DNA from: Heterodera schachtii
Lineage: Eukaryota; Nematoda; Chromadorea; Rhabditida; Heteroderidae
Assembly (NCBI GenBank): GCA_023374025.1
Contig: SIJG01000007.1
Span: 353,852-417,851 of the forward strand
Reading direction: 5' to 3'
DNA: 64,000 bases
Below, one piece after another: positions 11,801 through 22,800 of the stretch; position 1 is the stretch's first letter, and the number at the start of each line of letters is the position of its first letter. Under the pieces are notes generated by a model. It made no database searches and was not told the DNA's origin. It saw nothing but the letters and a program-made list of their open reading frames with translations. The translations under genes and the position numbers were made by a program.

Positions 11801-13040
11801 TATGGTGAAGTAACGCCGGACAACACCAAATTTTGGTCTGTGTTGTGCGAATGCGCACGGCCCAGCGATGACACGGTAATTAACCAATGAATTAATTAAT
11901 AAAGATACCGTAATCGATCAATTAACTAATTAAAAACACGTTAATTAATTAATTAAGTAATTTATTTATAGATTTAATTGACTGTCATTAAACAAAGCCA
12001 TTGCCATTAAAATTGTGCCAATTTTAAGATGACAGAGGCCGAAATTCGTCAATGGGCCATCGAAGGTCTGATCACCAAATCGATCATTAAACGGGAGCAA
12101 ATCATCAATGAATATTCCATCTGTTTGCCCTATGGCTATCCGATCCCGACGGTTGAGGTGGAAAAAAATAATTTAAAAAAATTAATTAATTGTCTCATTA
12201 AATAACTTCTTTAATTAAAATGATGACAGTTTTTAAATAGTAAAAAATATTCGGAATTTATCAAAATAATTGATAAAAGTTAAAATAGTTTCGTAAATAT
12301 TTTATTTTATGAAAGCTAAAATAAATTTGATATTTTTTATTTTTATGGAAATTGACGTTAAAATAAAATTTTTGGTGCATTTCTCATCAAAAAAAAGCTG
12401 CCAAAAATATTTAAAATAAATAAAAATCCAACCCCTACTGATCAGAATCAAAATTTTCACTTTTAAAAAGTTGATCATTTATAATAAATGAAATTTTTTC
12501 TTTTTTAATGTTTCATTTAAATTTTTTAAATTAAATTAATCAATAAATATTTTTTTTGTATTTCATTAAATGAAAAATGCATTAATTTTCAAAACAAAAA
12601 TTAATCACTATATATTTTTTTGTATTTCATTAATTTAAAAATGCATTAATCAAAAAATATTTTTTTTCTATTACAACAAATTAAAAAATAAATTAATTTT
12701 TAATAAAACTGAACAATAAATATATTTTTAAATTTCATTTAAAAATGAATTAATTTTTAAATAATAAAATTTGATCAGAGAGATGTTGAACTTGCCCGGA
12801 CTCATGAAGTGTTGGAGAAGCATTGCATTTACAGCAGAGGACGCTTCGGGGGATGGAAGTACGAAGTGTCAAACCAGGACCATTGCTTCATCCAGGTCGG
12901 GTTTAAAAAATAAAATAAAATAATTTAAATTAAATTAATTAAATAATTAAAATTTTAAGGGCAAAGAATTGTGTGATCGATTGTTGTTGGACGAGCCCGA
13001 AAAACTGTACAAAACATTGATTCCCGAGAAGAGGGGATAA
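8829..13040 (+). CDS. glf-1: UDP-galactopyranose mutase
   Basis: This flavoenzyme interconverts UDP-galactopyranose and UDP-galactofuranose, supplying galactofuranose for surface glycans; vertebrates lack the enzyme. Exons: 8829-8978, 9283-9361, 9414-9494, 9932-10031, 10118-10242, 10292-10418, 10470-10553, 11013-11189, 11548-11598, 11647-11711, 11800-11875, 12029-12157, 12779-12895, 12960-13040. Visible motifs are the N-terminal FAD-binding strand ([12 protein letters not shown]), the NPTPGGLS segment, [26 protein letters not shown], the GWGPNAQF and [11 protein letters not shown] segments, [13 protein letters not shown], and the C-terminal [17 protein letters not shown]. These follow the order in eukaryotic UGMs. 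Exon 4 enters in the frame reading GIHLVPY and leaves in the frame reading [12 protein letters not shown]. One C appears to be missing at about 9951. Restoring one base makes the total 1,443 nt, that is 480 residues, the family's usual size. The first glycine-rich motif is unusual (GCAPTS rather than GAGPTG). Fourteen exons argue against recent bacterial transfer. Confidence 0.93.
9530..9790. repeat. Foldback repeat, ATAACTTTTTTC family
   Basis: An imperfect inverted repeat in UGM intron 3. The left arm has TATAACTTTTTTTC and GGTATCATTCGAAAGC; the right arm carries their complements. A TTGGGCGCCAGC block near the left end links it to the element at 29278-29722. Relatives occur near 14640, 21735, 27080 and 50860. 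Confidence 0.6.
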
Positions 13041-13723
13041 AAAGAAGAAGAAGAAGATTAAGCGGAAAAGAAAGAGAATTGAAGGCCAAGAAAAAAAAAA
13101 TATATAAATATATTTAAAAGACTGAAAATAATTTAATTTATTTATTAAAAAAGTGATTATTTGAAATTTAGAAAAATAAATTTTAATTTTGAATTCAATT
13201 TCCGTGATCACTCCCAGGACAGCTATAATTAATCGTTAATGTTTTCCAACACTTAATAAGGGAAATTTGAATAATTGTGAAAAGCAAAATTTGAAAAAAA
13301 TGGGCTGAAATTAAAATTAACTTCAAGAAAAAACGAAAATCCAATTTTTTAACTTTTTTAAAATAATTATTTTAACAAATTTTGATCACCCACAACTCTC
13401 ATATATATATTTAAAATTAATGCCAATCTGCGTGTTTGAAAAAAAAATTTTAAAATGCATAAATTTTATTTCCATTTTTATTTATTTAATCAGATTTTTT
13501 GTTTGAATTTGTGAATGTATGTAAAGCAAAACCATGCTCATTCCCGTTGCGCTTTTCATCTAAAAATAGCCATTCTCACAATAATTGCCTCCATTTTGTG
13601 ATGATGACCATCCCATAAATATTTGCGCCCTTTTTTGGTCATTTTTTCCGACAAAATTTATAAAATTAAAATCAAAAAGTTAAATTTTAAAAATTAAAAA
13701 TTAAATTAAAAGTTAAATTTAAA
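13041..13723. other. Intergenic, AT-rich
   Basis: The UGM 3' flank and the leader of the next gene. No other exon, RNA or repeat seen. Confidence 0.45.
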
Positions 13724-15750
13724 ATGCGATTGCTTTTCTTCCCCATTTTGTGCTTCTTTTCCCAAATGTTCTTCAAAATTCATTTGGTGAACAAGAAAAA
13801 CAATTATTGGAATGCTTTTCATGGTATTTTATTTTTTGAAATTTTAATTCATTTTTAAATAATAATTTCAATTTAATATCTTTTAAGTGATGGCCCATGC
13901 AATTGCCAAATTGGCCACCCAACGCAAAAATGTGCCATCCAAAATGGGCAATGTTATACTGTTAAATCAGCATTGACCGGACAAGGCACATTTTTTAGAA
14001 TTTAAAATTTAAATTTTACAGGTCGTATTAATATAGAAAACCGTTTTCTTCCATAATATATTATGCCTGATCCCGCAATTCAAGATTGAAAAGATAAGGG
14101 TTCGGGTTCTGGGCACCTACACCTATACGTGGTACGGGTTTACGGGCTCAATAACGCTTAAAACCCGTAATCCGTAAAAACCTGTATTGATCGAAAAAAT
14201 ACGAGTTACGGGCTACATGTCCGTAAAATCCGTGTATACGGGTCCGGCCCGTATTCAATTTCTAATAAAAATACCGAAAACACGAAAAAATTCGGGATTA
14301 GTTAGGACCTATGTATTGTAAAAAAATTTTTTTGTTAAATTAAGTGCTCCGCAAGGGTTGTGCTGCAGCTGCTGCTGGTGCTGGTTGCAGAACGGTGGAA
14401 CTGAACGGATGGCAGCGGTGCCGTCAATGCGACGACGGCAATTTGTGCAATGACGAGGGTAGGTTTTTTGACAGAAAAATACCGTATTTTTCAAATGAAT
14501 TAAGGGGCCCTATATTTTTCAAGGGGTACGGTATTGTTTTTTTTTTGAAATTAAATTGATTTTTCAAAGAAAATTAAATTGATGCTAGGTTGTTTAGTAA
14601 AAATCCCACTTTAGCAATTTTTTCGACAAAACATTGGCATAATTTTGCTGAAAAGTGACAAAATTTTCTATTCTTGGCATCTTTCGATAAGTCCAGATTT
14701 TTAATCTTTTAGCCTACAAAATTTCAAAAAATTTTTCAAATTTAAATATAGTCTTTTTCGAAAGTTGACCAGATTTTTTTCAATTATCCAGGCTAATATA
14801 GAAAAATCTGGCCTATCGAATGGTACCAAGAAGGTATAATTTGGTTGCTTTTATACAAAGTTATGCCAAACTTTTGTCAAAAAAAAATGCTAAAATTGCG
14901 GATTTTTGTTTGTTTTTTAACGGGAAAAATACCGTATTTTCAAATCAATTAGGCCCTATATTTTTCGAGAGGTACGGTATTGTTTTATGAAATTACTTAA
15001 ATTGATTTTTAAAGGAATAAAATTCATTTAAATGGTGTCTTACCACAACAACTTCAGTTTCGGACAATGTTTTGGTCAATGAGTGCCAAATGAGCCAAAT
15101 TTTTGGCGCCGTTCAATCGCTTCGTGACAATTTGAAGTGAAAATTTAAATATTTACGTAAATAAATTTAAATTTTAAAAAATTGGCATAATTCAGAGAAT
15201 CGGGCATGGAAAGTGAAGCGGCGCGAGAGTAAAAAATTTTTAAATTTTTACAAAAATTTTTTTATCAGTTCACAATTTATCAACGGCATCGACTCATCTT
15301 CGTATGTTTCAACTGCAGCAAATATGGACAAATCAGAGGTGAAATAATTTAAAATAAAATACGGAAAATATTTAATTATTTATAAAATTTAATTAAATTT
15401 TAATTTTCATAAATTAATAGTTAAATTTGAAATTTATCAATTATTAATTTTATTAGATTTAAATTAAAATAATTTTCGTAAATTTAATATTTTAATTGAT
15501 TATTTTTTAATAAAATAAATGCCATGCAATTTTCCCAAGTTCAAAAATGTCATTGGCACATTTTTGGAGCGAATGTCGCCAATGAGCAGCCCAATTGGCC
15601 TTGAAAACGGTCGAAAAAATTCCAAAAAAAAAAAAAAATTTTCGTAAATTTTTAGACAACAACCCTCGTGCAAAACAATTTCCGGATCATCCGCAAAACT
15701 CTCATCAATTTTTTGGCCAAAATTTGGCCTCAAATTCGGCCAAGAAATGA
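13724..15750 (+). CDS. Putative small secreted Cys-rich protein (uncertain model)
   Basis: Not recognised. A phase-consistent model gives 186 residues: 13724-13823, 14345-14458, 15058-15136, 15196-15228, 15269-15338, 15540-15609, 15656-15750. The first exon encodes a hydrophobic, signal-peptide-like start (MRLLFFPILCFFSQMFF). The second exon is rich in cysteine and ends RCRQCDDGNLCND. A C..C...xxLCN ending resembles the last part of Ly6/three-finger or nematode ET-type domains, but the expected earlier cysteines are missing. The rest is serine-rich and not family-like. An alternative second exon (13888-13976) begins with the same two bases in the same phase and ends in a stop, giving a 62-residue product without the Cys block. 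The introns show a decayed foldback repeat (14600-14900). Exon choice after 15058 rests only on splice sites and phase. Confidence 0.35.
14600..14900. repeat. Foldback repeat, decayed copy
   Basis: Carries the family pair TTGGCATCTTTCGATAAG and, inverted, CTATCGAATGGTACCAAG, with an AT-rich centre. It is a diverged member of the family also seen at 9530-9790. Confidence 0.45.
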
Positions 15751-16800
15751 TGAATTTGCTCCGTCGGGCCATCGCGTTACATTTGGCCAAGAAATTTGGC
15801 GCCAAAAAAATGGTTTAAAATAAAAAAAGCAAAATGGCTAATATTTAAATCATTTACAAATTTAGCTGCATTATCGACCTTTTCAGCAGCTTCAACATTC
15901 CTCGTTATGATCAGCATTTTATGTGTTTAATTTCTTTGAAATTTCATTGATTTCATTTGCATATTTTAAAATAATTTGTTCATTAAACTTTTATTCTTTT
16001 TAATTTGGTAAATTTAAAATTTGAAATATTTATTTTATATTATATTTTAGTAAAAATTAGTTTAAAAAAAGTAAACAAACATTTTTTGGTAGATTTTTTA
16101 AGGTTCTCCCCCATAACTGTTTTCGAAAATGATCAGCATCAAATTTTGTAGGGAAATTAAACGACTAATTTTTCAATATTTTCTAAATATTTATTTAATT
16201 TTAAAATATTTTTTTTAATTTCATTTTTCTATTTTTTACAATTTTTTTTTCCCTCATAATTTAACTCTTCTTAAAGTGATCAAAAGTGCACCAAAATTTA
16301 CAAGAGAAATATTGAGAAAAAGAATAATTTGTCCAGAAATTTCCTACATTTTTAAGCCCTAAAGATAGAAAATAATAAGGAATTTTTATTTTTATTTTTC
16401 CAATTAATTGTTGTTGTTTTTTTTTTTGTAAATTTTAAAATTTTAATCATTCAAAACTTTTCTAAAAATTGCTAAAAAAATGCACTAAATTTCACAGGGA
16501 AGATTTCAATAAATTAGAGACAAATTTTCTTTTTCTTTTTTTGAAATATAAATAATAATTAAATAATATATTTATATAAATTCTGTGCAATATTTGTCAT
16601 TAATTTGCCATTTCCAATTCCATCCATTTTTTGTTTTGATTTTTCATTAATTTGTCTTTTTTAAGCTCCGTTTACAAACAGTCGGACATTTTCGGAATGT
16701 CATTCTAATACAATGACAAATTCGTGCACTTTCAATGATTAAAAGAGCACCACGACGAATTGAATGAATGGATATTGAACAGGGGCTGAAAATAGAGCCA
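15751..16800. other. AT-rich gap, no gene seen
   Basis: Long A and T runs. No exon with credible splice sites and no RNA gene on either strand. Confidence 0.4.
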
Positions 16801-16804
16801 AAAA

Positions 16805-17190
16805 AATAAAAAAATTTTAAAAAACTCCAAAATGCCAATTAATTCTTTTAAAAATTAAAAAAACTCCAAATGCCAATTAATTCTTTTAAAAATTAAAAAA
16901 ACTCCAAAATGCCAATTAATTCTTTTAAAATTTTCTAAAAACTCGCCAATACGCCAATTAATTATTCTTAAAATTAAAAAAAACTCCCAATATGCCAATT
17001 AATTATTTTAAAAATTTTCTAAAAACTCGCCAATATGCCAATTAATTCTTTAAAAATTTTTTTTAAAACTAAAAATGTTAATTATTATTTAAAAAAAACT
17101 CCCAATATGCTTGCTAATTAATTATTCCCAATATGCCAATTAATTCTTTTAAAATTTTCAAAAAAACCCCAAACATGCTAATTAATTATT
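16805..17190. repeat. Tandem repeat, about 38-bp unit
   Basis: Roughly nine degenerate copies of a unit built from CCAATTAATTCTTTTAAAA followed by an A-rich part and ACTCC. Copies drift and become irregular toward 17190. Confidence 0.75.
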
Positions 17191-17899
17191 TCCTCACATA
17201 AACCATTAATTTGGCACAAAAATAAATATTTGCTTCAATTATAAGCCTATATTTTGGGAGGAGGAGGGTTTTTTAAATTTTATTAAATCTTCCAAATTTG
17301 GGATGAGTAAATAGCTTCCAAATGTTACTAAGATTTTTGAGAATTTTGGTCAACTTAGAAAAAAAAACATAATGTGGCGCGCCTTGAAAATTTTTTGGCG
17401 CGCAAACGGCAGCGCCCAAATGTTGTTAAGGTCCCAAAAATCGAAACTTAATTTTCCGATGGCACAACTAAGTACAATTTGCAATTTTCATCAAATTTTC
17501 ATTCAATTTTGACTAGGGCTAGGAATTTAGCTACCACCAGGCGCTCGAAAAAAGACAAGCTTATCTTAGCCAATTCGGACTAAGCCGGCGCCGGCGCCTA
17601 TGGGGCTAAGCCTGTTGCGCCTGGTAAGCCTTTATTCCCCCCAAAAAGGGACTCTTGACAAATTCACCGGCACTTTTCCTACTAATTTTGACCTATTTTC
17701 ATTCCCAAATGTTTTTCAAATGCCATCCAAAAGTCGGCACCAAACAAAACAAAAAACAAAAAAAAAAGCACGCGGGCGCGGCACGGCACACAATGAACGA
17801 AGCAGAAGCCATACAAATGATGTGTTTTGTGTCATTCATTAATTTAAGGTTGTTGGAAGCCATAAACTCACACAGCACGAAAAACGGGCGGGGCTTTCA

Positions 17900-18560
17900 T
17901 ACTCCGTCATCCTGCCCCCTGAGGGCTCATCAGTCGCAGTGCCATTTCTTCCCAAAAATAATTAAGCCATACCCCACCCCCCAGTGTCCCCCGGGGGCGG
18001 GGGGAGGGCGGTCCGGCGGCACAGCTAAACGTATGTGAAGAGCGGGAGGGGAGAGGGGGGGGGGACGTGAGTGTCGCCGGCCGACGAGGATATGTCGTGG
18101 ATTGGCACCTCGGGATTACAAGAAGCGCATATGGCAGCAGCATCCGCGCCGATGGCAAGGGGGTGAGAGTGCCGAGAATGGATGGCCCCCGGGGGGTGGG
18201 GGTGTCGCGACGATGACGCCGGAGGGCCCGACAGGGGGGAGGGAAGAAGCATCAGTGATGGCACCGCGTTGTGGGAGGGGACCAGTGCCGTACCGACCGA
18301 CCATTGGAAGCATTTCCTTCTCCTCTCCGCTGACTCCCCCGGGGGCAAAAGGCATAGCGCTTTGTGCCAGCGCCGCACCCGCCCCAATGGCACCCGCCTA
18401 CTTTTGTTCCCTGTGCCATCCCCCCCCCCCCCATATATCTGCTTTTTTCGGGGTGCCACGATGGAGGGGGAAGGGGTCGGGAAAGTCTGGCGCAAATTAT
18501 ACGCATTTTATGCCCCCACTAATTATGCGTCCATTCCTCCTCCTCCTGCTGGCAGCCGGA
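17900..18560. other. GC-rich island in an AT-rich gap
   Basis: Base composition shifts sharply to GC, with CCCCGGGG-type palindromes and poly-C/poly-G runs. Open frames up to 158 codons exist in several frames on both strands. That is expected from a lack of AT-rich stops, and none looks like a known protein. I do not call a gene. It could be a regulatory island, a repeat remnant or inserted DNA. Confidence 0.5.
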
Positions 18561-19437
18561 TTTTTTGTGGATAGCTAGCTCTTCATCCTCATTAGTATTG
18601 TGGATTTGACGGCACATTTTTTTAAGGGCTTATGCCAAATGCGGAGAGTTTTCCCCTCGAGTTTTTGAATGGGTTTTGCCAAATTTGGCAAACTTTTCAG
18701 CGAATTAATTTAATTTCTAATTGGTGCCGCTTTTGGCGCCCCGGTAAATTCGGCCCAGTTTTATGAAAGGGGCTTAATTGTTTAAATCTTAATTAGTGCC
18801 GCTTTTTTGCCCCCATTTTTTGGCCGAGTTTCCATCCGATTTGAAAATGTTCAAATATTTAATTGCATAGTGCCAGTTTTCCAATTAATTTTTATTATAG
18901 TACTCCTAAAAATCCTTTAAATTGTTCAATTCCCCAGCGACCAAAAAATAAAAATAAAAAATCCGATTTTGTTTTTACAACACATCGCCAAAGTCATTCA
19001 TTTCCAAAAGAAAATCGGAAGCAATTTTGGCTGAATAAGCGGCCAATAAGCTTCGCCGATGACAGTTCCGCGAATTATCCATTCATTTTTTTTTGCGTAA
19101 TTATCCATAAAATCCGCTAATTAATATAAAAGCCATGAAAAACAGGAAGATAAAGTGTTAAAAATGAATGGAAAGCTTTCGTCCGATTAAAAATTAAGAA
19201 AAATTGACGGCAAAATATGAACAACAGCGCCAGCAGAAGAACCCCCGTCAAAACTCATAAAATTTTATTAAAAATTTTTTTTTGAATTTTTCTGTCGTGA
19301 AAATAATTTTTGTAAGGGACCTGGGGTTTTCAAATCGACTATAAGTTAAGCCAAAGCCGTCCTAGGCATAAGCTAGGTATTTATAAAATTTTTTTTGTAG
19401 GTTTTAGCTTCTCCCGTCAAATGTCATTTTTTAAATA

Positions 19438-19610
19438 TAAAAAATCCTTAATTCTAAGCCTCCCATTAAAATTTCGGTTTTTAATTAACTCAATTCTAAG
19501 CCTCGCATTAAAATTTCGGTTTTTAATTAAAAAACTCTCAATTCTAAGCCTCCCATTAAATTTCGGTTTTTAAAAATAAAAAATCCTCAATTCTAAACCG
19601 TTCAATTTTT
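19438..19610. repeat. Short tandem repeat, about 48-bp unit
   Basis: Three to four copies of a unit containing TCAATTCTAAGCCTCCCATT and AAATTTCGGTTTTTAA. Confidence 0.7.
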
Positions 19611-19824
19611 CAGTTTTTTTTCCGATTTACGACAAAATTTAGAAAAACAACACACAGGCCATCATTTAATTCAAAATCTAAGTTTTTTCACATGGCCAAC
19701 CCCATATTGATCACTTCCAACTGCATTGGCACTGAATAAACAACTCGGACTACTGATCAGTGCCAATCATTCGCTTCAAAAAAAAATTTACCCAAATTTC
19801 CAATTAAATTTTTTGCCCATTTTT

Positions 19825-22800
19825 ATGGGTTGTGCACCGTCAATTTGTGCTCGCAACAACGAAATTGGCATAGCAAGCTTCAAACGACGAAGGTATTTTG
19901 TCGTCAAAAATTTTTAATTGATTGAAAAAAATTTACATTTTTTCGATCAGTAGCGATCAAAATTACTTTGTGTGAAAAAACAATAATTCAATCATTTGAA
20001 AAGTGTGATCTTCTATCTACAAATTCCTGATCAAAATAGTGATCAATGAGCGAACGATCAGTAACCGAACTAATTAGACTTTGTTAATTGCAAACAAATT
20101 AAACTTGGGCTCCTCCCCGAGCATGAATGGCGACTGTAAAAATTAAAAATTGGTGATCGGGGACAAAAATCGGGGATGGCTATAGAAATTTAGAAAGTCT
20201 GTGATTCGGGGACAAAACCCGGGCCAAATTTGTCGGGAAATGAATGTAGAAATTTGAAAGTCGGTGATCGGGGACAAAAATCGGGGATGGCTATAGAAAT
20301 TTAGAAAATCTGTGATTCGGGGACAAAATCCGGGCCAAATTTGTCGGGAAATGAATGTAGAAATTTGAAAGTCGGTGATCGGGTACAAAAATCGGGGATG
20401 GCTATAGAAATTTAGAAAGTCTGTGATTCGGGGACAAAACCCGGGCCAAATTTGTCGGGAAATGAATGTAGAAATTTGAAAGTCTGTGATTCGGGCACCA
20501 AAATCGGGGATGGCTCTAGAAATTTAGAAAGTCTGTGATTTGGGGACGAAAATCGGGGAATGGCTGTAGAAATTTAAAAAACGGTGATCGGGGACAAAAT
20601 CCGGGCCAAATTTGTCGGGAAATGTATGTAGAAATTTGAAAGTCTATGATTCGGGGACGAAAATTGGGGAATGGCTTTAGAAATTTAAAAAGTCGGTGAT
20701 CGGGGACGAAAACCGGGGAAGTCGGTGATTTGAGACAAAAATTTGGGATGACTGTTGAAATTTAAAAAGTCGGTGATCGGGGGACGAAATGCCGGGCCAA
20801 CGGGCAAATGCCAAAAAATGCCCAATTCTGCTCTGATCAGTGTGTGGGTGTGTGAATTATGATCAGAATTGGTTGATCACTTTTCAATGTGCCACCCCCC
20901 CAAAAAAGTGCCGTTGTTCAGTCCCTGCTGCAATTTCCTCTTCAAATGCAAATGTGCAACATCTTCTTCCAGCCCGCCCGGCGGCGTTGAACTGGTCGAG
21001 GACATTGACCTGAACCTGCACAAAGTGCTCAGGCTACAGCCTCCGATCAGCATCGGTAATTTTTAAAAAATTTTAAACAATTTCTTATCAAATTGCATTA
21101 AAATTTCCAAAAAAAAAAAAAAAAATTCCCTGGCGGCACCTAACGGCATCGTTGAACCCCCATTTTTCCATTTTTTTTTTTGTTGAAAATTTTACCCAAA
21201 AATTATCAAGATTGGGCGAAAAACGGCTACAAATTCCTCTACCTTTTCTCTCCGGCGCTGAAATAATACTGGAGAAATTTTTTTTTTTTGGCCCGATCAG
21301 CAAAAAAAAAGTCTTCTGATATTCCCAATCCGAAATTATTTTTTTTTTCTGGCTACGGGCCTCTGGTGGAACGTACTGTACCTACCGTATTTTCTAATTA
21401 ACCAGGCGTTAATTAGTTAGTTGTGTTCCGCCGTCTGAGTCCCGGGGATCAGTTTTTTAGAACTAATTAGTAGCTCATTAAGGGCATTTAATAGATCCAT
21501 TTTTGGACTCAAAACCAAATGCCATGATCAACCATTTTCCAGAGATCGGTTCCGGCGTAAATCAACCATCCGAAGACAGGCAACAATCAGTGCTTTTCCT
21601 TTTTGGTGAGGAAATTTTGGGGATTAATTATGCTCTTTTGGGGGCCAGAATTTCTTTGCCAAATTTAATACTGAAATGGCACAGTGCCCAAATGGCCTCT
21701 CCCCTCGGTAGGGGTCAACTGCGCGTAGCAAACTGAGTCTGAGGCAACCTTTAAGAAGCCATAACTTTTTTCTTTGTTGGTCAAATCAAATGGACTTGGT
21801 ATCATTCGAAAGCTCTATATATTCCGAGGATATTTGTAAGCCTTTTCTAAGCGATTAAACAAGCCCATAAGAAGTTAAAGCTTTAAAACTGCAAAAAAGT
21901 CAGAATTTTTGATTTTTATTTTTAACTGTTTTTCCTTTATGAATCATTATTAGCTTTAATTAGCCTGCTTAGAGCTTGTTTAGAGCTTTTAAATGATACC
22001 AGGTTTGTTTGATTTGACCAACAAAGAAAAAAAAAAGTTATGGCTTCTTAAAAAAATTGTCTCAGACGGATTTGGCCCGTTTCACTCCCCCAAATTCCCT
22101 CCGGCAATTTTTGCTCTCATTTTAAACAATTTTAAATATTTTTAATACATTTAAATCCTAATTCTATTTATATGCATTCAAAAGCATCAAAAATGAGTGT
22201 TTTTCTTACGAAGCGGTGCGCAACCGCGTCTTCCCCCCCCCCCCCCCGGGCGCTTTTGCCCGCGCGTTTAATCCGGCGATGACGTGCCAAATCCGCTTTT
22301 TGTGTGTGTTGAGGAGCCAAGGCGGCAGCATTTTTGGGGATTATTATTATTTATACATACTTTTTGCGAAGTGGTGAGGGTGTGCTGGCGCAAAGAATGG
22401 CATTTTGAGGGGAAATGTGCCCGCCGGCGTGAGAAAAAAGACACAAAATGCGCCAAATTTGGGCGCAACGAAATGAATGCCATCACCACTATTTATAATA
22501 TATATTCCATCCATTGACGCGCGAACATGGCACACCGGATTACGGTAGAATGTGCGTAAAACCCCCCATGGATTACGGTAGAGGCCAAATGAATGGCGCA
22601 CGGCGGAGACGGCAAATTTAAATATATGCGGCGTAAACAAAGCGCCACACTTCAACATTTAAATAAATGTAAACAAAGCTGCCGGATGCGCGGATTATCC
22701 ACTTAAGATGGATAATGTTACTCGAAAAAAAAAACAAAAACAAATCGAAGAGTCCGAATTTTGAATCAACAGGATTTGGTTCAAAATGGTAGAGCTATTT

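Noticed and set aside
8829..13040. Recent horizontal transfer of UGM from bacteria
   Set aside because: Fourteen exons, host-like introns and eukaryotic-type motif order; the gene is known in nematodes and fungi.
18025..18578. 156- and 158-codon frames on opposite strands
   Set aside because: GC-rich DNA lacks stops in all frames, and neither translation looks like a protein family.
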